Assembly (NCBI GenBank): GCA_003281085.1
Contig: QCCZ01000006.1
Coordinates: forward strand, 1-38,177
DNA: 38,177 bases
From: OCS155 cluster bacterium AG-349-E07
GTDB lineage: Bacteria; Actinomycetota; Acidimicrobiia; Actinomarinales; Actinomarinaceae
Direction of reading: 5' to 3'
How positions within the stretch are numbered: position 1 is the stretch's first letter; each line of letters begins with the position of its first letter. Positions 26,323-33,642 of this stretch are shown here, in pieces. The notes under the pieces are model-generated. The model was not told the origin of the DNA. It did no database searches and saw nothing but the letters and a program-made list of their open reading frames with translations. The position numbers were made by a program, and so were the translations under genes.

Positions 26323-27374
26323 AAATTTCAAATAAATTTTTATTTGCTGTCTTTTTAACAGGATTTTCAATTTATTTAGTATTTGCATTAAATCCTGAAG
26401 GTGCATCAAGAATATTATTAAACTTACTGACTTTTGCGGGCATTTATGGACTAAGTGCAATTGGTTTAAATGTTCATTTTGGCTGGACTGGACTATTAAA
26501 TTTTGGGCATGCCTCTTTTATGGGTGTTGGTGCTTATGTCACCCTTATATTAATGCCACACGCAGCTGGTAGAGAAGGAGAAATTACCTCTACTGGTCTC
26601 CCATTTATTGTTGCTTTAATAATCGGAATATTATCTGCTGCATTGTTTGGACTTCTTCTAGGCTTACCAGCTATTAGGTTGCGTGGAGACTACTTAGCAA
26701 TTGTAACTATTGCAGCAGCGGAAATATTTAGACTACTTGTTAGAGACTTAGAATCAATTACAGGTGGTGTTTATGGGATTATAAATTACACAGAAAATTT
26801 ACAACAATACCGACCGAATTTTATTAATAATTTTTCAGAAAGTTTAGGATTTTCACCCTCTCAAGCGTGGGTTTGTTTAGTTGCCTGGATTTCAATATTA
26901 TTTACAGTTCTTTTTTTAAAACGTTTGAATAATTCTCCTTGGGGAAGAGCTTTAAGAGCTGTTAGAGAAGACGAAGATGCAGTAAGGGCTATGGGTAAAA
27001 ATGCTGTCTGGCTTAAATTACAGAGCTTTATGTTGGGAGCAGGAATTGCAGGACTATCAGGAGTTTTGCTTGCATTTAATTATGGGTCATTAGAAACTAC
27101 TGTATTTGTCCCTCTACTTACATTTTATGTTTGGGCAATAATGATCCTTGGGGGAGTAGGCACCATTACTGGTCCTATATTTGGTTCGATTATTTTTTGG
27201 GTCATTATTTCTGAAACTGATCGATTAGCATTTATTTTATTTGAAAACGCAAACGGACAACAATTAGCAGGCGTGAGGTTTCTCCTTGTTGGTTTGTTGA
27301 TAATGGCACTAATGATATTCAGACCAAGTGGGTTATTAGGCAAGAAAGAAGAGTTACTTTTAGATGTCAAATAG
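26319..27374 (+). CDS. livM: Branched-chain amino acid-type ABC permease LivM-like
   Basis: Second membrane subunit of the HAAT importer, 351 residues with about ten hydrophobic helices. Diagnostic segments are AIGLNVHFGWTGLLNFGHASFMGVGAY near residue 47, LPAIRLRGDYLAIVTIAAAEI, SPWGRALRAVREDEDAVRAMG (coupling region), and ILGGVGTITGPIFGS. A C-terminal IFRPSGLLGKKEELL tail is typical. The start overlaps livH by four bases, and the end overlaps the livG-like gene by 11. All four transporter genes are packed with overlaps, which indicates one transcript with coupled translation. Confidence 0.93.
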   Translation: MKISNKFLFAVFLTGFSIYLVFALNPEGASRILLNLLTFAGIYGLSAIGLNVHFGWTGLLNFGHASFMGVGAYVTLILMPHAAGREGEITSTGLPFIVALIIGILSAALFGLLLGLPAIRLRGDYLAIVTIAAAEIFRLLVRDLESITGGVYGIINYTENLQQYRPNFINNFSESLGFSPSQAWVCLVAWISILFTVLFLKRLNNSPWGRALRAVREDEDAVRAMGKNAVWLKLQSFMLGAGIAGLSGVLLAFNYGSLETTVFVPLLTFYVWAIMILGGVGTITGPIFGSIIFWVIISETDRLAFILFENANGQQLAGVRFLLVGLLIMALMIFRPSGLLGKKEELLLDVK

Positions 27375-28134
27375 CCTTATTGAAGTAAACAATTTGAAAA
27401 AAACCTTTGGAGGTTTAACAGCAGTCGATATTAAACAGTTAGGGTTTAATAAGGGTCAGTTAACTTCAATTATTGGTCCAAACGGTGCTGGTAAAACAAC
27501 ATTTTTTGATTTAATTTCAGGCTTTCAGAATTCTGATAGTGGTGATATTCATTTAAAAAATAAAGATATCTCTAATTTTCAACCTTACAAAATTGCAAGA
27601 ATGGGAATGGTCAGAACTTTTCAGCTTACAAAAGTTTTTGATAGGATGACAGTTTTAGAAAATTTACTATTTTCTGGATCAGAAATAAGTAATGACTCTT
27701 TATTTAAATCTGTAATTAAATCAAAATCTCAAAAGAAATATGAAGAAAATCTGAAAGACAAAGCTAAAAACATAATGGAAGAACTAAACATCTTGCATAT
27801 GGCAGATTCTTATGCAAGAGAACTTTCTGGTGGTCAAAAAAAATTACTTGAATTAGCAAGGTCAATTATTAATGAACCTGAAATACTGTTATTAGATGAA
27901 CCATTAGCTGGAGTAAATCCAAAATTAGCTGAGGATATTTTGTTGCTCATAAAAAAACTTTCAAATGAAGGTATAACAATATTGATGGTAGAACACAATA
28001 TTGAAGCAGTAATGAAAATCTCTGAAAGGATTGTTGTTCTAGCTGAAGGGTCGCTAATTGCAGATGGAAACCCAAATGAAATTAGAACAGATAGAAATGT
28101 AATAGAAGCATATTTAGGAAAAGATAATGACTAA
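27364..28134 (+). CDS. livG: Branched-chain amino acid-type ABC ATPase LivG-like
   Basis: One of the two ATPase subunits of the HAAT importer. Walker A is GPNGAGKTT near residue 38, the Q-loop region RTFQLTKVFDRMTVLENLL, signature ELSGGQKKLLELARSI, Walker B ILLLDEPLAGVNPKLAE and the switch VEHNIEAVM. RMGMVRTFQ and the inserted helix before the signature distinguish LivG-type from LivF-type subunits. Length is 256 residues, normal. It starts with ATG inside the end of livM and ends eight bases into livF. It presumably pairs with the following LivF-like subunit under the LivHM permease pair. Confidence 0.93.
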   Translation: MSNSLIEVNNLKKTFGGLTAVDIKQLGFNKGQLTSIIGPNGAGKTTFFDLISGFQNSDSGDIHLKNKDISNFQPYKIARMGMVRTFQLTKVFDRMTVLENLLFSGSEISNDSLFKSVIKSKSQKKYEENLKDKAKNIMEELNILHMADSYARELSGGQKKLLELARSIINEPEILLLDEPLAGVNPKLAEDILLLIKKLSNEGITILMVEHNIEAVMKISERIVVLAEGSLIADGNPNEIRTDRNVIEAYLGKDND

Positions 28135-28843
28135 ACCAATATTGGAATGCAACGGTATCGCTGCAGGCTATGTAAAAGGGTTAAACATTTTACAAGGAGT
28201 AGATGTAGTAGTTAATGAAGGTGAAATAGTTTCAATAATTGGACCTAATGGAGCAGGTAAGTCCACTTTATTAAAAGCAATAATGAGTTTGATAAAAGTA
28301 TCCGCAGGGAGATTCTTTGTAAATGGAGAAGAAAAAACAAACCTATCTACTCATAGAATTGTTATGGAGGGAATAGGTTATGTTCCACAAGTAGCAAATG
28401 TTTTCCCATCTTTAACTATTGATGAAAATTTAGAGATAGGGTCATGGAGTATTAAAAGAAATAAAAAAGAAGCACTCACAAAAATTTATAATGACTTTCC
28501 AATGTTGGGAGATAGAAAAAAAGACAAAGCAGGCAATCTCTCTGGGGGACAAAGGCAAATATTAGCTTTAGCAAGAGCGTTGATTACTTCTCCAACTCTA
28601 TTGTTACTCGACGAACCTTCTGCAGGATTATCTCCGGTAGCAATTAATGAGGTTTTTACATCTATAAAAGAAATAAACGATTCTGGAGTTTCAATTCTTT
28701 TAGTTGAGCAAAATGCAAAAAGAGCACTTTCTTTTAGTGACAGAGGCTATGTTCTTGACCAGGGTCGCAATGCGTATCAAGGAAAAGGCGAAGAGCTGCT
28801 AAACGATCCTAGAGTAATAGATTTATATTTAGGAAAACTATAA
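28127..28843 (+). CDS. livF: Branched-chain amino acid-type ABC ATPase LivF-like
   Basis: Second ATPase of the HAAT importer, 238 residues. Walker A is GPNGAGKSTL near residue 39, GIGYVPQVANVFPSLTIDENL is the LivF-type Q-loop segment, signature NLSGGQRQILALARAL, and Walker B LLLLDEPSAGLSP. The switch is VEQNAKRAL with Gln, as usual for LivF. Its start overlaps livG by eight bases. The stop TAA runs directly into the perfect palindromic terminator at 28843-28874, which also serves the convergent receptor gene. This is the last gene of the forward operon that probably begins at the tRNA-adjacent membrane protein. Confidence 0.94.
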   Translation: MTKPILECNGIAAGYVKGLNILQGVDVVVNEGEIVSIIGPNGAGKSTLLKAIMSLIKVSAGRFFVNGEEKTNLSTHRIVMEGIGYVPQVANVFPSLTIDENLEIGSWSIKRNKKEALTKIYNDFPMLGDRKKDKAGNLSGGQRQILALARALITSPTLLLLDEPSAGLSPVAINEVFTSIKEINDSGVSILLVEQNAKRALSFSDRGYVLDQGRNAYQGKGEELLNDPRVIDLYLGKL

Positions 28844-28874
28844 AAAAAAGGCCTGATTAATCAGGCCTTTTTTT
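28843..28874. terminator. Bidirectional Rho-independent terminator between livF and the receptor gene
   Basis: A perfect 32-base palindrome with a 14-base stem (seven A, then GGCCTGA, pairing with TCAGGCC and seven T) and the loop TTAA. It gives a G+C-rich hairpin followed by a T run when read from either strand. It begins at the last base of the livF stop codon and ends 15 bases from the stop of the convergent lipoprotein gene. It is the only terminator seen between convergent genes in the window. Confidence 0.95.
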
Positions 28875-28889
28875 AAATCTAATTAAAGA

Positions 28890-30188
28890 TTATGAACCGA
28901 AATCTACTGATTTAAGAACAGGGTTAGTATCACCCTCAGTTGTCCAAATATCGTAAGTAGCTGCTGTTGGATCACCAACTGCATTTAATTCGATTTCACC
29001 AGATGCGCCAACATAGTCAACATCTACACCGTCAGCTGCAAGTGCAATACATGCAACTCCGATACATTTTTCACCACCAGATGATGCAGCAACTAAACCA
29101 GAAGCAATTTCTGGACCAGTTACACCATTAGCAGCTGCTGATATTGCCATGAGCATTACAGCATCATAAGCTTGTGGAGCAAAGATGAAAGTTGGAGAAC
29201 CATCTGCAGAAACTTCTGCGTAGGCTGCTTCAAATGCATCTTTTGCCTCACCTGCTGCGGAACCAGGTGCTGTTCCCTTGAATCCATCAAGTGCAGTTCC
29301 TAGACCACACAATGATGCAAGACCAGCATCTTTGACACCGTCAGTCATGTACCAAGGAGTGTCAAGAAGACCTTGTTCGAACGCAGGTTGAAGAACACCA
29401 CAACCAGTTTCTGGGAATAAAATTCCCACAATTGCATCAGCACCACCTTTACCGACAGCAGTTACTTCAGAAGTAAATTCTGATGCATCTGTTGCGTGGT
29501 AAACAATAGTCTTAACTGTTCCACCAGCTGCTTCAAAAGCTGCAGCAGTAGCTTCAGCAAGACCTCTACCATAAGAGTCTGCTCTTGAAATTATAGAAAC
29601 TGTTTGTACTCCATCTTCAACTAAGAGTGATGCTAAAACATCACCTTGAAGAAGATCTGATGGAGCAGTTCTTGCATAAAATCCTTTTTTATCAATTTTT
29701 GTAAATTGAGGACTTGTATTTGATGGAGAAACCATTACAACTTCAGCTGCAATTGCTGTGTCAAGTATTGCAAGAGAAGTACCACTACATGCGGCTCCCA
29801 TTACACCTTGTGCACCTTGTGCAATTACATCATTTAAGCTTGTAAGAGCCACAGCTCCATCACAACCACTATCACCTTCAATAAGTTGAACTGGTTGTCC
29901 ATTTATACCGCCAGCAGCATTGATTTGCTCAACAGCAAGAGCTGCACCCAGTGCAATACCAGGTCCTAACGATGCAAGGTCACCAGATAAAGGCATTAAA
30001 GATGCCAGAATTAGCGGATCACTAGCAGGCGCAGGAGCAGCTGTAGTTGTAGGGGCTTCAGTAGTTGCTGGTGCTTCAGTTGTTTCAACTTCCACTACCG
30101 CTTCATCACTTCCACCATCACTACCGCCACAAGCCGCAGCAACAAGTGCTAAAATCGCAATCAAAGCCAAAGCTTTGCGATTCTTCAT
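28890..30188 (-). CDS. LivJ-type amino-acid-binding lipoprotein
   Basis: Extracellular receptor for the LivHMGF-like importer (periplasmic-binding-protein type I fold). The signal peptide of about 21 residues ends LVAAAC before GGSDGG. An acidic and Thr/Ala/Pro-rich linker (TTEAPTTTAAPAPA) then leads to the ligand-binding domain, with ILASLMPLSGDLASLGPGI, AVEQINAAGGINGQPVQLIEGD, GVMGAACSGTSLAI, VSPSNTSPQF and YDAVMLMA. Length is 432 residues from the ATG at 30188. That ATG is chosen over GTG at 30209 because GAAAGGAAA lies just upstream of it. The gene is visibly richer in G+C and Ala than its neighbours, as expected for a highly expressed secreted protein. It has its own leader and is convergent with the transporter operon. 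Confidence 0.92.
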   Translation of the reverse strand: MKNRKALALIAILALVAAACGGSDGGSDEAVVEVETTEAPATTEAPTTTAAPAPASDPLILASLMPLSGDLASLGPGIALGAALAVEQINAAGGINGQPVQLIEGDSGCDGAVALTSLNDVIAQGAQGVMGAACSGTSLAILDTAIAAEVVMVSPSNTSPQFTKIDKKGFYARTAPSDLLQGDVLASLLVEDGVQTVSIISRADSYGRGLAEATAAAFEAAGGTVKTIVYHATDASEFTSEVTAVGKGGADAIVGILFPETGCGVLQPAFEQGLLDTPWYMTDGVKDAGLASLCGLGTALDGFKGTAPGSAAGEAKDAFEAAYAEVSADGSPTFIFAPQAYDAVMLMAISAAANGVTGPEIASGLVAASSGGEKCIGVACIALAADGVDVDYVGASGEIELNAVGDPTAATYDIWTTEGDTNPVLKSVDFGS

Positions 30189-30199
30189 ATATAATTTCC

Positions 30200-30214
30200 T
30201 TTCAGTCACTGAAA
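30200..30214 (-). promoter_or_regulatory. Inverted repeat abutting the receptor ribosome binding site
   Basis: On the reverse strand, TTTCAG-TGA-CTGAAA is followed immediately by GGA. The 3' arm therefore runs into the GAAAGGAAA ribosome binding site of the LivJ-type gene (start 30188). The hairpin could protect the 5' end or limit ribosome access. A similar palindrome abuts the ribosome binding site of the BMP receptor gene. Confidence 0.45.
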
Positions 30215-30216
30215 TT

Positions 30217-30240
30217 AAAAAAACCTACATAATTTGTAGG
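30217..30240 (-). terminator. Possible attenuator hairpin in the receptor leader
   Basis: Read on the reverse strand, CCTACA-AATTA-TGTAGG forms a six-base stem with a five-base loop, followed by seven T. This is an intrinsic-terminator layout placed about 30 bases before the LivJ-type start codon. The stem is short, so it may be a weak attenuator, or simply a 5' hairpin if transcription begins just upstream. Confidence 0.45.
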
Positions 30241-30249
30241 AATTCTTAA

Positions 30250-30277
30250 ACAATAGCGGAAATTTAGTACTATTCAA
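30250..30277 (-). promoter_or_regulatory. Putative promoter of the LivJ-type receptor gene
   Basis: On the reverse strand, TTGAAT (30277-30272) and TATTGT (30255-30250) are separated by 16 bases, resembling -35 and -10 boxes of the main sigma factor. Transcription would begin close to the base of the leader hairpin at 30224-30240. In AT-rich DNA such matches occur by chance, so this is tentative. Confidence 0.35.
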
Positions 30278-30305
30278 TAGCAGAGTTAAATAATTTAATC
30301 ATAAT

Positions 30306-31319
30306 ATGAATAACGCAATTGAAACCTTACTTTTAAGCCTAAGAAATTTTCAATATATTGAGCTATTTGTATATATTTTCATAATATTTTTTATAATTTA
30401 TGGTTGGAGAAAAGGGTTTTTACTTCAGTTTTTTTACTTAATGACCTTATTAATTTCAGTTGCTTTTAGTTTCAGATATTCATATCAAGTTGGATCTTAT
30501 ATTAGCAGTTGGTTCAACTCCAATATTCAGTTGTCAGAAATATTTGGTGGAGTATTGATTTTTATTACTATTTTGACAATTTCTTCTTTCTTTCAAAATT
30601 TTATAACAAATAATCAAAAACAAAGAGATGTTGGCAATAAGCTTCTTGGAGCATCTTTTTCACTGCTAGTTAGTAATTTAATACTTACTCTTTTATTCAC
30701 TGTTGCATCAATTATTTCTGTTCCAAGCTTTTTACAAAAATCAATTGAAAATTCAAACCTTATCTCGTTTTATACAGATACTAACGGAACTCCTCAACAG
30801 GCGTTAGAGCTTATTACAGGAACGGATCTTATAAAAGTAGTAACTAGAATTAAAGACCTTACTGGAAAATCTTCAGTAGTAGTTAGTGAACAAGGATGTA
30901 TAGAGATACCTAAATATTCTCTATCTAACTTATCAAACAATATACAACAAAAAGATGAATTGTATGAACTGTTGATATTTGAGAGAAGTGAAGAAAGTTT
31001 AGTTCCACTTGAACTAAGTGAAACTTTATCAGAGGTAGCACTCAATTATGCTTATGAAATGTATCAGGAAGGTTTTTGGTGTCATAAGAATCCAACCAAT
31101 GGTGAACTTGTTGGAGACAGATTATCAAAAAAAGGTTTCCCTTATATAGACATAGGTGAAAATTTAGCCCTTTCATCTTCAGTAAGATCTGGTCATAACA
31201 GTTTGATGAATTCAGAGTCACACAAAAACACAATTTTAGATAACGAATTTAAACGAGTCGGAATCGGGATTGTTTCTGGACCTTTAGGACTCATTATTGT
31301 TCAAATATTTTCCTCATGA
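30306..31319 (+). CDS. CvpA-like membrane domain fused to an extracellular CAP/SCP domain
   Basis: A 337-residue protein. The N-terminal 150 residues have about four membrane helices with IFFIIYGWRKGFLLQFFYL, the pattern of CvpA-family proteins. From about residue 215 follows a CAP (SCP/PR-1) domain: ELYELLIFERSEESLVPLEL, ALNYAYEMYQEGFWCHKN (conserved His), GDRLSKKG, IGENLA and SHKNTILDNEFKRVGIGI. CvpA proteins are linked to secretion and envelope traits, and CAP domains are extracellular. The combination suggests an envelope-anchored CAP protein. Its target is unknown. The stop overlaps the next gene by four bases, which suggests coexpression with the small protein and the MATE transporter. 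Confidence 0.82.
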   Translation: MNNAIETLLLSLRNFQYIELFVYIFIIFFIIYGWRKGFLLQFFYLMTLLISVAFSFRYSYQVGSYISSWFNSNIQLSEIFGGVLIFITILTISSFFQNFITNNQKQRDVGNKLLGASFSLLVSNLILTLLFTVASIISVPSFLQKSIENSNLISFYTDTNGTPQQALELITGTDLIKVVTRIKDLTGKSSVVVSEQGCIEIPKYSLSNLSNNIQQKDELYELLIFERSEESLVPLELSETLSEVALNYAYEMYQEGFWCHKNPTNGELVGDRLSKKGFPYIDIGENLALSSSVRSGHNSLMNSESHKNTILDNEFKRVGIGIVSGPLGLIIVQIFSS

Positions 31320-31621
31320 ATTTTCAATTTTCTCAATTAGTATCTCAGATAATTAAAGGTTTAAAATCTTATTTTGAAAAAAACCAAATTAAAGTAAATG
31401 AAAATTTTTATGAAGAATTAATGAATATATTAAATATTGAACTTTCTAAACCATTTAATAAGCAAACATTTACACCAACACAGATATTAAATGATTATAT
31501 TAAAAATGAATTAAAAGTGGATTTAAAGATTACTCCCCATGAGTTAGGAAGTGAACTTAATAATTCTTTAATTTTATGGGGTATAGAAAAAGCTAAGTAC
31601 TTTAATGACAAATCAATTTAA
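31316..31621 (+). CDS. Small soluble protein, unknown
   Basis: A 101-residue, Lys/Asn-rich protein with no signal peptide or membrane segment. It looks mainly alpha-helical (LVSQIIKGLKSYFEKNQI, FYEELMNILNIEL), with a short middle TFTPTQILNDYIKNELKVDLKI. I recognise no motif. It is probably real because it overlaps the CAP gene by four bases (ATGA) and the MATE gene by 17, the packing seen throughout this region. It may be a cytoplasmic partner of one of these membrane proteins, but nothing in the sequence shows this. Confidence 0.6.
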   Translation: MNFQFSQLVSQIIKGLKSYFEKNQIKVNENFYEELMNILNIELSKPFNKQTFTPTQILNDYIKNELKVDLKITPHELGSELNNSLILWGIEKAKYFNDKSI

Positions 31622-32894
31622 AAAAAAAGAAGTTTGGCTCAATACTTATCCCATTTTTTTATGGTTAGTTTCTGAACCATTAGTTGGTCTAATTGATTCA
31701 AAAATTGCAAGTTATATAGATATTGATGTTCTATCTGCTGTAGGTATAGGAGAAACGGTATATTTTGTCTTTATTTGGATTTTTGTTTTCTTAGCATACG
31801 GTACAACACCTTACGTGTCTAATCTTCATGCAACAAGACAAATACATAAATTAAATTACTTTATAACATTTGGTAGAAAGTCATCAGTACTTATAGGGTT
31901 AATATCTGCTGGTTTACTAATTTTTGCTTCTGCTCAGTTAATTAAATTTTTTGAACCTACAATAGCTGTTTCTTATAAGGCAAATTCATATTTAATATTA
32001 CGAAGCCTTGGTTTGCCATTCTATTTGCTAAATATGCACTCAACAGCTGTATTAAGGGGAATGAAATATCCAAAAATTACTTTATATTCCTCGGCAATTG
32101 TTGGAGTAGCAAATGTGATATTAAGTTACTTTCTTGGGATAGTTTTAAGTTTTGGAGTTGAAGGTATCGCGATTGCAAGTTCAATAGCTTTTTTAATAAG
32201 CTCAATATATTCAACAAAAGTCTTGATTAACACTCAAACGCAAACGTCAAACATTGTTAAGACACATGAAAAAAAAGAGATTAGTAAAAAGTTTTTTAGT
32301 ATTGGATTTTTCATTTTTATAAGATCAATGTTTCTGACACTATTTATGGCTTATTTAAGAAATCAAGCTTCACTAATGTCAATGTCAGAAATAGCTTTGC
32401 AACATGTTTTATTACAACTCTGGTCTTTTGGTTATGTTTTTGTTGATGCATTAGCTATAGCGGCTCAAACCTTAGTCGCAGAACATAAAGCAAAATTTAA
32501 TATATACAAAAATTCAGAACTTAAAAAATATCTCAACAGTCTAACTTTTAAAATTGCAATCTTTCTCTTTATTACTTCCTTTATATTTCTCGAAAATATA
32601 GTTCTTTTAATCACAGAAGCATCTCTTGTTTTAATTATTGATAATGAACTTAAAATGTTGTTTGCATTGAGTTTACTAATTGGAAGCTTCGCATTTTTAT
32701 GGGATGGCGTATTGTTGGGATTAGACAAATCTAAACAGTTTTCAATTATGACTGTTATATCATCTTTGATTGGATTTTTATCTTGTATATATTTGCTAAG
32801 TCAAGACAACTCATTGTCTAGTTTGTGGATAGGTTTAAATTTAAGTTTATTATATCGGGGAGTAATGGGTTTTTACTATCAGATAGAAGATTAA
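31605..32894 (+). CDS. MATE-family efflux transporter (DinF-like)
   Basis: A 429-residue protein with twelve likely membrane helices arranged as two related halves, typical of the multidrug and toxin extrusion family. The N-terminal segment WLVSEPLVGLIDSKIASYIDIDVLSAVGIGETV matches the MATE opening, with its conserved Pro, Asp and Gly. FGVEGIAIASSIAFL and the later ALAIAAQTLVAEHKAKF correspond to family segments in helices 6 and 8. It would export cationic compounds or lipid-like substrates with Na+ or H+. The DinF branch is the closest by eye. ATG starts inside the preceding gene, with no clear ribosome binding site. The stop shares TTAA with the convergent rex gene. Confidence 0.87.
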   Translation: MTNQFKKKEVWLNTYPIFLWLVSEPLVGLIDSKIASYIDIDVLSAVGIGETVYFVFIWIFVFLAYGTTPYVSNLHATRQIHKLNYFITFGRKSSVLIGLISAGLLIFASAQLIKFFEPTIAVSYKANSYLILRSLGLPFYLLNMHSTAVLRGMKYPKITLYSSAIVGVANVILSYFLGIVLSFGVEGIAIASSIAFLISSIYSTKVLINTQTQTSNIVKTHEKKEISKKFFSIGFFIFIRSMFLTLFMAYLRNQASLMSMSEIALQHVLLQLWSFGYVFVDALAIAAQTLVAEHKAKFNIYKNSELKKYLNSLTFKIAIFLFITSFIFLENIVLLITEASLVLIIDNELKMLFALSLLIGSFAFLWDGVLLGLDKSKQFSIMTVISSLIGFLSCIYLLSQDNSLSSLWIGLNLSLLYRGVMGFYYQIED

Positions 32895-33535
32895 TCTACG
32901 GCTTTTAATATTGGTCGGTCAAGATAATAACTTAATATCTGTAATTCTTGTGACAAGTCAACTGATCTTATTTGAACATCTTTAACATTTTTCAGGAGAA
33001 CAGGTGCAAAATTAAGTATTGATCTAACTCCACAATTTATTAAGTCATCTGCCACATCTTGTGCATATTCCCCTGGTGTGGCGATAATTCCTATTGCAAC
33101 ATTGAATTTGTTACAGTAGTCTTGCAAATCACTTAAAGGCTTGACGACAAGTCCTGCAACTTGACTATTAATTTTTTTTGGATCGTCATCGAATAAACCA
33201 ACAACTCCGAAACCTTTGTCTTTGAAACCACCATAGTGAGCTAAAGCAGAACCTAAATTTCCTACTCCAACAATCACAGCACTCCAGCCTTCAACAAGTC
33301 CGAGTTCTAATTGAAGTTGATTTCTAAGTGTAGATACATCATATCCAACACCTCTTGTACCAAGGGTGCCTAAATATGAAAGATCTCTTCTAACTTGAGC
33401 ATCATTAACTTTTGCTAATTCTGCAAGTCTTTTTGAGGAAATACCAATAGCATCTTGGTCAACTTGATCAAGACATTGTAGATAAAGAGGCAGTCTCTTT
33501 ACCGTAGCCGGAGGTATTTTTTTAATTTCTTTCAC
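32891..33535 (-). CDS. rex: Redox-sensing transcriptional repressor Rex
   Basis: Senses the NADH/NAD+ ratio: NADH binding releases it from DNA and derepresses respiratory genes. The N-terminal winged helix includes ISSKRLAELAKVNDAQVRRDLSYLG, with recognition helix at about residues 44-56. The Rossmann domain has VIVGVGNLGSALAHY with GVGNLG at 90-95, GLFDDDP and IGIIATP. The C-terminal helix YYLDRPI swaps between subunits in the dimer. Length is 214 residues, typical. A matching operator is found at 34957-34974 before nuoA, about 1.4 kb away. No equally good site is visible in its own 107-base divergent upstream region, so autoregulation is not supported here. Confidence 0.95.
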   Translation of the reverse strand: MKEIKKIPPATVKRLPLYLQCLDQVDQDAIGISSKRLAELAKVNDAQVRRDLSYLGTLGTRGVGYDVSTLRNQLQLELGLVEGWSAVIVGVGNLGSALAHYGGFKDKGFGVVGLFDDDPKKINSQVAGLVVKPLSDLQDYCNKFNVAIGIIATPGEYAQDVADDLINCGVRSILNFAPVLLKNVKDVQIRSVDLSQELQILSYYLDRPILKAVD

Positions 33536-33642
33536 TAATGCACAATCTAATTAGATATGAAAATTATATGTAATTAAATCAAATTATTTATTGTGGTTAA
33601 TTAGTTTCTTATTAATGAATTTTCAATGTATGTTAGTAAATA

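Noticed and set aside
29920-30249. 109-codon forward frame opposite the LivJ-type gene start
   Set aside because: Alanine-rich antisense of a clear lipoprotein signal and linker; no ribosome binding site.
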